Source: Owenia fusiformis
Lineage: Eukaryota; Annelida; Polychaeta; Sabellida; Oweniidae
Assembly: GCA_903813345.2 (NCBI GenBank)
Contig: CAIIXF020000008.1
Span: forward strand, 6,271,341-6,335,340
Length of the DNA: 64,000 nt
Direction: 5' to 3'
Shown: one piece after another, positions 1-12,807 of the stretch
Position numbering within the stretch: position 1 is the stretch's first letter
How the letters are laid out: each line of letters starts with the position of its first letter
The notes under the pieces: model-generated
Seen by the model: the letters and a program-made list of their open reading frames with translations, nothing else
What the model was told of the DNA's origin: nothing
The model's database searches: none
Position numbers and translations under genes: made by a program

Positions 1-1355
1 CAAGTTCTTTTGATTAACCATTGTTTACTTATTTCAAATATGCATGTTTTTCTTTGAACTACCTGATAAAGGTGACGAAGCGGAATGATATTTAAATGAT
101 ACGTGGCAAATTTCCACAGTTCCAAAACGAGGTCAAGAGGAATTCCCAGGGAAATCCCAATGCATAATTTTATAATTTTACTGAAATTTCAATGAATTCG
201 CAAGAATACCTCGAATCCAGGTAAAGAGTATAGCCTTAAAGTAATGCTAGTTCATATAGATGTATCAAGTCTTTGATTGGGACGAATGCACTCCGACATT
301 AGATGTATTTTTTGTCCTAACTGTTAAAAAATGATTTTGAAAATTTAAAAAAGCCAAAAATATTCAAAATCAGCTGATTCAGTGATTGCAACAGACATTT
401 GCTTCAGTGGTAGAGGAAGGCAGAGGGATCATGTTTACTTTCTTTTCAATACATCAATGTTCATTGTGAAAAGCAAAAAAACTAAACTAAAAACTAAAAA
501 GATATTTGCATGATAAAGACATAGGATCAACTGCAAGAATCAGAGTCAGGGCAATCTGCGCGAGATTCGGTTTTTACTTGGTTCAGTTTTTCATTAAAGG
601 AAGTACTTCATTCCAATGATTCAAAGGGCTTTTCTGCCATCGCTTCGGTTTAAGTTTGTACAACACACGTCTACAAATCTAGGGCAGGTTGATATTATGT
701 CATTACATTTGTTTTGGGTGTATCCTTTTTGTTTTGACACTAAACAAAAATATTCCTGCACTATATACCCTATATTAATTGTGCATGCGTTTCAATAATT
801 TGAACCAATAAAATGGCTGGATTTAATGCGCATGCGCTAAAAACCGAACCATAAAATGGAATCTCGCGCAGATTGCCTCTAGTGAAGAATCATTTTGGTG
901 ACATATTACCTATAGACCTACCCTACATGTATATGTATTTCCCAATTTGACTGATTTGCTATAATTGAAAAGGTAAGACTTAGCTAAAGAATGTGACTCG
1001 CTTACATGTACATGTGCTTCCATGAGTCAGCACATAGACTTTGTTTCGTCAACCATTAGCACATTATCCACTCGCTTCTTCATGAGTTCCGGAAGTTATG
1101 GATTATATGTAGTATTACCAAACACATGATGTGAAATTCAAAATTCAAATTTTTGGGTCGCTTTATTTTGAGCATGCATGCACACATGTTAGTCACTTTA
1201 AACTATATTTTCACATTTAGGTGATATGATCTTTGAATGAAGTCTTTTATTTGCACATACTCGAAAAAAGAAAAATTGAAAATCACTTCACATTTATTTT
1301 GCATGAGCTATGCCAATTGTCATCAGTCGCAAAATGGTTTACATGTGTTTTACAG
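1..1355. other. Upstream region of the kelch-like gene
   Basis: Apart from the inverted-repeat element at 550-877, I see no coding exon here. A pyrimidine-rich tract ending in TTTTACAG at 1348-1355 looks like a 3' splice site. The first coding exon of the kelch-like gene is therefore probably preceded by a non-coding 5' exon somewhere in this stretch or upstream of the window. Confidence 0.4.
550..877. mobile_element. MITE-like element upstream of the kelch-like gene
   Basis: The 19-bp sequence GGCAATCTGCGCGAGATTC at 550-568 recurs as a perfect inverted copy at 859-877. The match resumes after a short insertion (GGTTTTTA / TAAAAACC). The interior has no convincing gene. This is the structure of a small non-autonomous TIR element. 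I see no clear target-site duplication, so the ends may be off by a few bases. Confidence 0.55.
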
Positions 1356-1363
1356 GTAAGGGT

Positions 1364-3383
1364 ATGGCAAGTTTAATAAACAAAGACTCTATGGAGTTTG
1401 AGTGCCCCAAACACCAACTGTCCCTATTGGCCAGCCTTAAAGATATGTACGACACCAACACACTGACAGATGTCTGCATTGCCGTGGAGCAACACAAGTT
1501 TGAATGTCATAGGTAGTTATACATTTTTTTAAATATACAAGTACTGTGTAGCGCTTTAAAAGAATTTTCATGATTTATCAATAAACATGTCTATCAGAAC
1601 CCAAATTGTAAAAGATTAAGTTATTCATTTTCATACATGTATTTGCTATTTCAGGAATGTCCTAGCTGGGAGCAGTCCCTATTTCAAGGCCATGTTTACC
1701 AATGATCTTCAGGAACGGTACAAGCAAACAATCGAGATATTTGACATAGATTCTACATCAATGGAGCTAATCATCAATTTTGCTTATACAGGGAATGTAG
1801 AAATCACTATGACAAATGCACAGAGTCTAATGGCTGCCTCTTCATTGTTCCAAATGACATCTATTGTCAATGCATGTGCTAAATACATGGAAACACAGTT
1901 AGATGTATCTAACTGCATACCAATGCATTACTTGGCAGCGATTCACAACTGTAATGAACTGGCCTCTAAAGCCAAGGAGCATATTGAAAAAAATTTCAAT
2001 GAAGTTACAGAATGCGAAGAATTCCTACAACTCTCTGTTGAGAAGTTATCTGAAATAATATCATCAAGTGATCTGAACGTAGACTCAGAAGAGATTATAT
2101 TTGAGTCTATCGTTGACTGGATAAACCATGATAAAAATCAGAGAGAAGAATATATGAAGAAGCTCCTACCTCATGTAAGATTTAGCCTACTCAGTATTAA
2201 ATACATTCACAATAACATAGACACCAATGAAACAGTCAGGAACTGTGATACTTGTCAAAAATTACTAAAAGCTGTACATGTGTTTGAAAACTCCCCAGAC
2301 ACGTATAAAGGGGACCATGTATTTAATATGGAATTACGATCAGGGATGATTAAGCCTGAGCCCTGTATACTGTTAATAGGTGGCATCGATCATGGTCGAT
2401 CATCTATTAACTGTTACAATCCATTGACAAGAGAGACTTACAGTGTATCAACACAATGTGATAATGGAAAATTTAACTTTTGTGATATTGAGGATCCAGC
2501 CTGTGTGGTTACCCCCGACAACCAGATATTCATCGCTGGGGGCAATTATGTTTACCATGACTCCTGGTACTGGGATGATGCTTCAGATGTCGATTCCCTA
2601 GATGAATACGATGGTGAAGACACAGTTCGTAGGGACCTCTGTTGCTATGACAATGATCATGACACATGGATCGCAAAATCTCCAATGTTGTTTCCAAAAT
2701 CAAACTTTGCTCTGGTGCATTTAGATGGATTCCTCTATTGTTTTGGGGGGCTAACAGTTAACCAGCATCCGACTGAGATAATTGAGAAATATGACATTGA
2801 GTCCAATAGATGGACTTATGTGGGGATGATGCCAACGACACTTGTGGACTTGTCAGCAGTAGTACATGATGGAATGATATATGTTCTAGGGGGAAGAACA
2901 GGGGTCGGGGCACATAATGTTCTTATGAAGTATGACAGCATTAAATCTGAATGGACAACACTGGCAGGGATCCCCACGCCTCGTTTCAGTTTCGGGGCAT
3001 GTGTGGTAGGTAGTGAAATCTATGTTGCTGGGGGTCAGATCTACTCTCACACAAGCAACACTATCCACAGGGACTCGCTAAGCTCAGTAGAAATCTATAA
3101 TATAACTGAGAACATCTGGCGCCAAGGCCCAGAACTTCCCTCGAGTGTATACAATGTGGGACTGATACATGTCAATGGAAGCTTATTTGCCTGCGGGACA
3201 GTTGAAGTACAACGTAATGCATTCAGGGTCTATGGAAATGTGGTCTACAAGTTAGATCTGGGTAAATCTACATGGAGGATGATAGAGGATGATTTATGTG
3301 ACATCAGGGATTTTGCTTGTGTATCTGCCCGCTTTCACACCAGAAAATTAGCTCAAGTGTTCAGGCCAGAAGTGGATACTTAG
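1364..3383 (+). CDS. Kelch-like protein (BTB-BACK-Kelch), two coding exons
   Basis: Kelch-like proteins are substrate adaptors for Cullin-3 ubiquitin ligases: the BTB domain binds CUL3 and the Kelch propeller binds the substrate. Exon 1 is 1364-1512 and exon 2 is 1655-3383, joined in phase across a GT-AG intron that splits an arginine codon, giving about 625 residues, a normal family length. The BTB domain (about residues 20-130) contains LTDVCIAVEQHKFECHR followed by NVLAGSSPYFKAMFTNDLQE. The BACK domain spans about 135-240. Kelch blades start near residue 287, with glycine doublets in LLIGG, FIAGG, YCFGG, YVLGG and YVAGG; the last blade has ACG-T instead of GG. The start is the ATG in MASLINKDSMEFECPK; an upstream in-frame ATG at 1310 lies before the apparent splice acceptor and was not chosen. 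I cannot assign a specific KLHL number. Confidence 0.9.
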
Positions 3384-5086
3384 AACTTATGACTAGGACC
3401 AAATTCAAATGAATGTATGCAAGTTTATAGTACATGTTCTTCCAAATCTAAAATGCATAAATGTTGTTTTGAGCTTGGAGAAAAATTGTTTAAACAATCA
3501 TGTTAATTCATTTTTTCAATACGATCATGATATGATATCATGAAGCAATTATTTCATGAATAATTTTGTAAATTAAAAAGCATAAAGTCTAGTCATAAAG
3601 AGTGTGTCATAAGGTTTATTGGATGAAATTGTGAACCAATTGTCTTATTTTCTTGTCCATGTACATGCTAAAAAACAAGCTGGTCCATGCTAAAATTGAC
3701 TGAACATTGTTCCCTTGGTTGGTGCTTATGCCACCCCCTTTAGTTTAAATGTTAGGTTGTATCCATGATTATATGATCTTTATAACCTGGATAATTAATA
3801 TAAATCTGGATTGCATTTAAATAAGCCTAATCAATGGTTTTATTACATGAAGTTATTAATTGGAGTGTAAACTTTTTGTTTCGGTAACAGATCACAATAT
3901 CAATGTTGTGCTAAATTCCAAATCACAGATCACTTTTAATCAATTTTCCACTGCTACTGGATGAACGTGAAGTTCTATTTGCAGGACTATCAGACTTGAA
4001 CTGTTTATGTGAGTTTGAAATTTACTCAATTCAAAGGAATTCAGATTTTCTCTTGAATGGAGATGAAAAGGGTATTGAAACAAATGAAAAATTGATTGAA
4101 ATCTCTGCTCACCATACTTTTCAAGCTACCCAAAGTCTAGAACAGGGTAATTTCTAACTTTTGATTTTGATACCAAACTTGTGGAATTAGGAGACATAGC
4201 AAAGCAAACAACAAACATTTTTTTCTGAACATTCTGTGTATTTCTAAATATCAAATTTAATTTATTAATATTGTTTCGATTATTGATAATGTTGATTTAT
4301 CAACAATGGCAATTTGTCAGTTTGTTCATAAGTATTCTGTTGTATTTTGTTCTGTTTAGAAATAAATTTTGTATGAAAAAAATACATGAAGTTTGAAATT
4401 TTTTAAAATAGGTGACGTGTCAAACAAAAAATGCGACAAACATCATAAAAATGTTTTCTGCTTGGAACTCACTTTAAAATTTAGATGCATTTAGATGACA
4501 AACAGTGACATTTGCTGAAGTAAATCTACAAGAATGACTGCAAAATTGATGGACTGTAGTATCAGTATCATATATTTGAACCATATAGGTTTTAGACAGT
4601 ACAATATGCAATTAGCTTGTTATTTTTGAGCTCTGATCAAACGCTTTTTGTGTATCACACGTACCAGGTCGTTCAATAAGTTCATGCAAAAACATTCTCA
4701 TTTTTTTATTTTTCAATGTTTTTCCTTGAAACTTTCACAAATCATCCCCAAAAAAGTTGGACTATAACACTGTCACCACTTCTAGTGGTGATATAAAGAT
4801 GTGATAAGATTTAATGCATAGTTTGTAATGAGAAATCACAAAGAACAATACTTTAAAAACAACTTTGTGTGAATACATAGTTCTCACAATCTGCACAATG
4901 TTACAACTATTGTACCCCAAGAAGACACATTTGTATTGGGCTGAAATCATGTTTAAATAACAAATTATTGGAATGAAATACAGTGTACAGTGTAAACACC
5001 TTCAAAACAAAAATATGAAAAAATTACTCATTTATTGCATTTGTGATTCACGGAAATCATGACGCAAAATTGAAAACTGTCACACG
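3384..5086. other. 3' UTR of the kelch-like gene and intergenic DNA
   Basis: AT-rich sequence without a recognisable gene. AATAAA near 4362 is a possible poly(A) signal for the kelch-like gene. One copy of the dispersed GTCACCACC hairpin repeat lies at about 4735-4800 in minus orientation. Confidence 0.35.
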
Positions 5087-7053
5087 AATATGCATACCTG
5101 CCAACCTACCGTATTTTTACGGGAATCTACCGTAAATTTTTCGTTTTTCCGTAAAAAATGACAAACTTCCGTAAAAAAATACCATGTTTATCCCGTAAAA
5201 ACGCCCGTAAAAAAATCTACCGTATTTTTTTCGAAATCTACCGTAAATTTATTTTTTAAAAACTCGTTTCTTCCATGAGAACGGCCGTAAAATCTACCGT
5301 AAATTTTTGAAAATCTACCGTAAATTTTCGAAAATCTACCGTATTTCTGCTAAAATCAACAGCATTTTTGTTCAAACTACCGTAAAATTTCCTGTTATTG
5401 TTGGGAAATGCTGAAAAATTGAAGTCTTCCTGTACTGTCCCTGTAATATTCCTTCACCAACCCGAATATAAATAGGTATCGACAGGTCTGTGGTTATCAG
5501 GTTATTGCGCATTTATCTAAGTACGCTGGCGTATAATCAGTCCAAACACCAACTACCACAAGAAAGAATTCTTTCTGACATGATTTTTGTAGTTACCAAA
5601 CCCTTTTGTACACAGATCTTTATTCCGAATGCAACAAAAATATGATTTTAGTTGCGCTTCATCTAAATAATTGAGTGGAAATGACAAAAACTACTTGCTT
5701 TACCGTATGAAATATGCGTAGTTTGGTTTATGATCAGTACTGAACGCCACATATACATTATACATAGTTTAATCAATTTGTTTTCAGTACGATAAAATGT
5801 TGTATTTTTCATCTGAACACATTATATCAGTAACAAATACATAATATGTACCAACCAGCATGAGGATTATGGAATTTTTTATGCATCTTTATTCTATTTT
5901 CACACTTTTGGATTTGATTACAACCATTCGATATTCCACTCTATTAAAATGGTTCGAAACACGTAATAAATTCGTTTGTTTTTACACATTTATATTTGAG
6001 TTATGTAACTATATATGCGATAAATGCACTTGTATATGCGGTTCATGTTATTCAGTGTTTGGTAAAATGTCACATATTTAAGTCACGAACAAAGACGGTT
6101 GACACATAATATATTTAGAACACACATCAAATACAAATATACTTTAGAACCAAACAATGTTCATTTACCGAACATTTACCAAATAGCACGGACATATAGT
6201 GACTTACCCCACATAATTAATGACATATTGCACATAAAATCATGTGGGGTAGGTCAAATTCTTCCACAAAACTAGTTATTTTAAAATCTATCGCAAAAAC
6301 TACCGCATTTTTTCCAAATTTACCGAAATGTACCTCATTTTTGGCAAATCTTCCGCAAAAGTACCGGTTTTTTCAAAAAATTACCGTAAAAACTACCGCA
6401 ATTTTCAAAATCTACCGTAAAACTACCGCATTTTTGGCAAATCTTCCGCAAAAGTACCGGTTTTTCAAAAAATAACCGTAAAAACTACCGCAATTTTCAA
6501 AATCTACCGTAAAACTACCGCGTTTTTTCAGAATCTTCCGCAAAACTACCGCTTGTTCAAAAAACTACCGTGAAAACTACCGCATTTTTTCAAAATCTAC
6601 CGTAAAACTACCGCATTTTTTCAAAATCTTTCGCAAAACTACCGGTTTTTCAAAAAACTACCGTAAAAACTACTGCATTTTTTAAAATCTACCGTAAAAC
6701 TACCGCATTTTTTTCTAAATCTTCCGCAAAACTACCGCTTTTTTCAAATTTCTACCGTAAAATTACATTTTTTTTCAAAAATCTACCCCAAACCTCTGAA
6801 ACTACAGTATTTTTTTAAATCTACCGCAAAAACTACCGTTTATTTTATAAATCTACCGCAAAAACTACCGTTTTTTAAAAAATCTACCGCAAAAACTACC
6901 GTTTTTTCTAAAATCGACCGTAAAAACTACCGCAATTTTGTTGAAAAATACCGCAAAAACTACAGTATTTTGAAAAAATCTACCGCAAAAATACAGCAAT
7001 TTTAAAAAAATCTACCGCAAAATTTTGGTCTTAGGTTGGCAGGTATGAATATG
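5087..7053. mobile_element. TIR element filled with degenerate CCGTAAA/CTACCG repeats
   Basis: A 16-bp inverted repeat, CATACCTGCCAACCTA, bounds the element at 5093-5108 and 7032-7047. Immediately outside lie direct copies of AATATG (5087-5092 and 7048-7053), a 6-bp target-site duplication. Two blocks of the interior (about 5105-5400 and 6260-7030) are dense runs of CTACCGTAAA, CTACCGCAAAA and related words spaced every 10-35 bp. The middle (about 5400-6250) is AT-rich, non-repetitive and without a credible gene. The structure is a non-autonomous DNA transposon. I do not assign a superfamily, although a 6-bp duplication would limit the choices. Confidence 0.75.
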
Positions 7054-7931
7054 TGTCACCATATGTTGGATTAACAACAAAGTGATAAACTTAACAAGAA
7101 ATAACAAAAAATTAGTACCGTGGGTACTGGGCTCACATGGTGACAGAAAAAAACAGATATAATTTTTTGCTGATTTTTTGTAATAAAATTATTTCAAGCC
7201 ACTATTTTGGACTGACGGAGAGACAGATGGACAAATCGATGTTAAGTAAAATTGCTGAAAAAAACAGATATAATTTTTTTTTAATTATTTGGAACAAAAT
7301 TATTTCATACAACTACTCTTTACAGTGACATGGCTTTTTGCAATGCAAGACACCTGAAATTATTTGTAAAGCTAGGAAATGGGCCAAAATTGAATTTCGC
7401 GAGACAAAAATGACGACCATTTTGAAATCAGGCAAGCTTTTGAACCAGGAGTCAAAGGGGAGTTTTTTGTATTGATGTTGAACAAAAATAACGTGAAACT
7501 GGAATCCTATCGACAGAGGTTTTAAGTAAATGGTCCAAAAGAGGATTTCGCGAGACAGATGAACAAATCAATGTTAACTAAAATGGCTGAAAATAAAAAA
7601 ACAGATATAATATTTTGCCGATTTTTTGTAACAAAATTATTTCATACAACTACTCTTTACAGTGACATGGGTTTTTACAATGCAGGACAGCTGAAATTAT
7701 TTGTAAAGCTAGGAAATGGGCAAAAAGTGAATTTCGCGAAACAAGAATGGCGACCATTTTGAAAATAGGCGAGCTTTTGAACCAAGAGTCATAGGAGAGT
7801 TTTTTGTATTGATGTTGAACAAAATTAACTTAAAACGGGAATCCTATCGACAGAGGGTTTAAGGTAAATGGTCCAAAAGTGGATTTTGCGAGACAGATGG
7901 ACAAATCAATGTTAACTAAAATGGCTGATAG

Positions 7932-8523
7932 TCCTGTCCCTAGCCTCTCTGAGCTTACTCGGATTTAGAATGAAATAACTTTTGATTTTCTTTTAGTAGA
8001 TACCCTGAAGTGTAGGAATCCATAAGTTATTTTTCCAGGTTTGGGTAAAATCAATTTTTATGGCAGGTTATAGTGGCGCCATCTAGTGATTTTAAAGTTG
8101 CAGGGTGATAATCTTAATTAATTTTTTTTTCAGCCAAACCTAATTTCATATTTATTTTTTTGCTTTTTCCTTAGAGACTACTTCCTAAACTATGCATTTG
8201 AATTTTTAGGTGATCCTGGAAGGTCATTTGATGGGTCATATTGCCTCAAATATACAGAAGCGCCACCTATAATCAAGGGTCTACCTTATAAAGTTTATTA
8301 TTCTGAGGCTGATATGGTAGATAAAATTGTTATTATTGGTGTAACAATTAGAACCATAAAGGGGACATATGATGCAGTATCAAATTAATATATGTGGGAC
8401 ATGGGAACTTTAGAAAAAATTTTTTTTGTAAAAGTGGAAGAAATTTGACAAAATATCAGTTTTTACATATTACCAAATACATATGCTTTTTTATAAGTTA
8501 ATCCTTATATGATGTAACAAGTA
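7932..8523 (+). repeat. Left terminal inverted repeat of the 4.88 kb element
   Basis: Matches the reverse complement of about 12226-12807 with few substitutions and small indels. Shared landmarks include the CTCTGAGCTTACTCGGATTT block, the GCGCCATCTAGTGAT block, GAAGCGCCACCTATAATC and ATGATGTAACAAGTA, after which similarity fades. The low divergence of the arms suggests a fairly recent insertion. Confidence 0.85.
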
Positions 8524-9489
8524 CAAACAAATACATTTTGATTTTTGAGAATATGAATGAAGTAATTGTAGGGCTGAATTTTGGTTTTGGCCCATTATTA
8601 TTATTTAATTATTCTGTGTTTGATATACACCCCTTATTATATCAAAGACTCAACTTCTGGAAATACAACACGGTACTTAATGAATGTATGAAAAGCTTTT
8701 CCTGAGTTTCTTTGTATTAATAGAGTATAACATCTATTAATCATATCATTTCCATAAGTGTGCACTTTTAGAATAAATTATATTTTATTTTACAGGTAAT
8801 TTTTGCCAGAAACATTTTGTATAAAATTAGAGCTTCTCAAAAGATGTATCTACACTTTTCAAATAAAAAATGATCCTTCAATCTATCCCACCCAAATGGA
8901 GTTAGATCTAATTTTATATTATATTTATACCATCATAAGTTAATATCAAACTCAAAACTGAAACTCCTGTTAAAAGCCATGGCAGCTAATTTTGGGGTAA
9001 TTTACATCTTATTAGCATGAAGGTTGTTTAAAACAGTAATCCTCTATAATTGACTTATTGACTAACCTTTTGTTTTTGTATTTAGTATATATTTGAGACT
9101 ACAGATGAACATGTATTGAATTGGTGGAAACAAAATTATTAAAATGTGATTAAAGTAAGTAAGCTTAAGGTTTATTTAAGATATAAAGATTGCTCATCTT
9201 CGACAAAATAGAAGAATTAAAATTATGATCACTTAGAATGATTCAAATTATTTCTAATATAGAATGTAAGTTGGTGTCTAGGAAAATAAAACATATGATC
9301 ACATCCAGCTTTTCTTTGAAAGTCAAATTTCCTTGCATATGGATTAACGAATTAACGTTAATAACTAAAATGAACCCAGTTACATGATAAACTATGCATG
9401 ATCCTGAATTGTGACTGTATTTTTGAGACCCAGAGATTGAATATTTTAAAATCACTAACAATCTATTTCTTCTCCAGTTAACTTCCTAA

Positions 9490-11660
9490 ATGGCTTCTAT
9501 AAACTTTGAAAGAGGAAAATGTATTATCTGCCAAGATGATTTTAAAGACAGTAACAGCAATGTTGTCAAGCCAACTGTGGGACAAGCAAGAGGTGTTGCA
9601 ACCTTGCTTAGAATAAGCAAAATGAAAGATGATGAAGTTTATCAACGTATGAAAGTAGCCAAACTTGAAAACGCACCTATTCTATATCACATGAACAATG
9701 CTTGCTACAGAGTATACACCCAAAAACGGCATACTGAAGAACCATTGAAGGAATGGTTGGAAGAAACACACCTCATTCCTCAACAGCACAACCCAAACAA
9801 ATGAAATGTTCCCTTCCACAAAGGAATGAAGAAACTGAAACTGATACTGAAAAAACCATTGAAGGAATGGTTGGAAACACACCTCATTCCTCAACAGAAC
9901 AACCCAAACAAATGAAATGTTCCCTTCCACAAAGGAATGAAGAAACTGAAACTGATACTGAAAAAACCATTGAAGGAATGGTTGGAAACACACCTCATTC
10001 CTCAACAGAACAACCCAAACAAATGAAATGTTCCCTTCCACAAAGGAATGAAGAAACTGAAGAAACTGAAACTGATACTGAAGAAACCATTGAAGGAATG
10101 GTTGGAAATACACCTCATTCCTCAACAGAACAACCCAAACAAATGAAATGTTCCCTTCCACAAAGGAATGAAGAAACTGATTAAACTGAAACTGATACTG
10201 AAGAAACCATTGAAGGAATGGTTGGAAATACACCTCATTCGTCAACAGCACAACCCAAACAAATGAAATGTTCCCTACCACAAAGGCCCTCTGTTGAAGC
10301 TGTTGATGTACCTAAATACCAGAATGTTTGTATATATTGTAATCAGGTCACAAAAAACAAAACATATGAAAAATCCCGAATTTCTGAAGAGAAGAAAGCT
10401 ACCGAGTTTCTTGTACAAACCCAACACTTACAGGGTGAAGTGTATACCAGCACCTGTCACCTCACTGATGTGAAAGGAGTGATTGAAGCTGATCTCTTAT
10501 ACCATAACTATTGTTACAAACAATACAGCCATAAATACCAGAAAAGTACTGATTCAAATTCTCTTCATGACTACTGCAATTGAAGTAGGAATTATTAATG
10601 AGAGTACACTGATTCCTCTGAATATGGACAACTTTTGGGGAAGTAATTCCAACAAAGAGCAACTACAATTATTGTTGAGAAAATCAATACAAAAAGTGGC
10701 AAGTAGTTACACAAATATAATGTTTGTTTTAAGTGGAACAGTCAGCAATTCACCAGAGTTGTCCATGAAATGCGAAAGCTTCAATGTTCCCTCAACAAGC
10801 AACACCCCATGTATCAATAAACCAATAGAAGAAGCAGATACTAGAATGCTTCCCCATATAGTAGATGCCTTAAAGAATAACATATGTAGAGTGTCTGTCA
10901 TATCAAATGACACTGATGTCTTTGTCATGGTTTTGCACTATGCAGAAAAACTAAAGGACTATGGAGCATCAGAGATATGGATACGAGCTGGCATCGGGGA
11001 CTCAACAAGATATCTTCCTATGCATACATTAGCACTGAGAGTTGATGAGAATATAAGCAAAGTTTTACCTGCAATTCACTTCCTTACTGGTTCAGATGTT
11101 ACAAGTAAAGATGGTACAAAACCTGCAGCATTGAAAGTAAAACCAGAATACATTCAAGGTTTAGCAACCTTTGGGGAGAACCTAAGTGATGAAAATTGCA
11201 GTAAAGCTGAAGTGTTTCTTGTACAAGTTTTGAAATCTGGGTCAAAATGTATGACAATGAATAAATTTAGGAACTGGATGTACCATCACTCAAAATCAGC
11301 TCAAATAAGCTCATTGCCACCCACATCACACCTACTAACAGACCACATAAACGAGCTCACTTAGCCACATATCAAGTCCAGCATGTTCTAGATGAAGAAG
11401 CTGTAACACTTGATCCCCTACAATATGGCTACATGAAGGACCCCACAAATGATTCTCTTATCCCAAAGCAGGACATAAGGATTTGGCCTGAAGATTTGAT
11501 AAAGCAATGTACATGCAAAACTTGCAGCCAGGCATCATGTGGATGCAAACAGAGTGGGCAACACTGCATATCATTCTGCAAATGCACAAGTTTACAAACA
11601 AATAAATGTAAAAATCCCTTTTTAAAAGAGAGTGAACTTTTGGAGGCAATGCTTAATTAA
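9490..11660 (+). pseudogene. Decayed transposon gene: zinc knuckles, repeat linker, PIN/FEN-like core, CXC-like tail
   Basis: Segments in order: an N-terminal module with CIICQDDF and YHMNNACYRVYT (C-x2-C then H-x4-C); a linker of about five 37-40-residue repeats (TIEGMVGNTPHSST...); a second module with CIYCNQ and YHNYCYKQY; a core with EADTRM, VISNDTDVFVMVL and HFLTGSDVTS; and a cysteine-rich tail with CTCKTC...CGCKQ...CKC. The core spacing of E-x-D, D-x-D and G-x-D resembles the acid cluster of PIN/FEN1-family nucleases. Breaks: a one-base loss near 9737-9740, an in-frame TAA at 10182-10184, a frame change around 10560-10615 where the middle of the family protein seems missing, and another frame change near 11330-11345. 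I know similar proteins as widespread uncharacterised ORFs in invertebrates; no function is established to my knowledge. Confidence 0.65.
9725..10275 (+). repeat. Coding tandem repeat, unit 111-120 bp, five copies
   Basis: The word GAAGGAATGG recurs at 9749, 9861, 9972, 10092 and 10212. Unit lengths are multiples of three (111 or 120; the extra 9 bp repeat GAAACTGAA), so reading frame is kept through the array. Each unit encodes a hydrophilic segment with NTPHSST and KQMKCSLPQRNEETETDTE. The first copy carries the one-base loss and the fourth ends in a TAA. Confidence 0.9.
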
Positions 11661-12225
11661 TGTTTTATGCTGATAAAATGAACTATTTTAATCAAATATC
11701 ACAAAACAAATTGAATGTAACAGTTGTTTTCTAGTCTCTATTTTACAATGAATTGGAATTTAGGTAGAATCAGATCAGGGAGCAGTTTTCAAAAATATTT
11801 ATGTCATATTCTTAATCACATCTATTTTCTAGAAATTCAAAGCAGTGCATTCTTTATTAAAAAATAGAGGTATTTCTGTTAATACGTTCAAGTGTTTTGC
11901 TGTGGATATATATACTTTGAATCTGAAATATGGTTATATTATTTCATAAAATAGCATGTATCTATTAGGAGGTACAATATTTGAAATGGTCAGGAAGACT
12001 TGGGGAGGCTAAAAGCGCATTTTGCTTTCAATTTTGTCATTGTTCTCTATGTTTCTTACTTTGCCTTCAAAAATCATACATGATTTACAAACAAATGAAA
12101 CTTATAGAAAAATATATTTTCTATAGATGGCGCCTTTTATGCATGGTTTCATTCTGTCTATAATGTATTCATTAATAACCGTAATTGTCAACCATAAGCT
12201 TAACTTGTCTAAATATATATTTTTC

Positions 12226-12807
12226 TACTTGTTACATCATGTTAGGTTTACCGTAGAAATAAAAAAGCATATGTTTTTGGTAATATGTAAAAACAATTTC
12301 TTCCACTTTTACAAAAATATTTTTTTCTAAGTTCCCATGTCCCACATATATTAATTTGATACTGCATCATATGTCCCCTTTATGGTTCTAATTATTACAC
12401 CAATAATAACAATTTTATCTACCATAACAGCCTCAGAATAATAAACTTTATAAGGTAGACCCTTGATTATAGGTGGCGCTTCTGTATATTTGAGGCAAAA
12501 TGACCCATCAAATGACCTTCCAGGATCACCTAAAAATTCAAATGCATAGTTTAGGAAGTAGTCTCTAAGGAAAAAGCAAAAAAATAAATATGAAATTAGG
12601 TTTGGCTGAAAAAAAAATTAATTAAGATTATCACCCTGCAACTTTAAAATCAATAGATGGTGCCACTATAACCTGCCATAAAAATTGATTTTACCCAAAC
12701 CTGGAAAAATAACTTATGGATTCCTACACTTCAGGGTATCTACTAAAAGAAAATCAAAAGTTATTTCATTCTAAATCCGAGTAAGCTCAGAGAGGCTAGG
12801 GACAGGA
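12226..12807 (-). repeat. Right terminal inverted repeat of the 4.88 kb element
   Basis: Inverted partner of 7932-8523. The outer tip reads TCCTGTCCCTAGCC on the minus strand. Differences from the left arm are scattered point changes (for example an ATAG for CTAG near the GCGCC block) and short A/T-run indels. Confidence 0.85.

Noticed and set aside
1310-1363. Upstream ATG as the kelch-like start
   Set aside because: It lies 5' of an apparent splice acceptor (TTTTACAG ending 1355). The downstream MASLINKD start gives the normal N-terminal length.
9682-10281. 199-codon repetitive minus-strand ORF
   Set aside because: Antisense shadow of the coding tandem repeat of the transposon gene.
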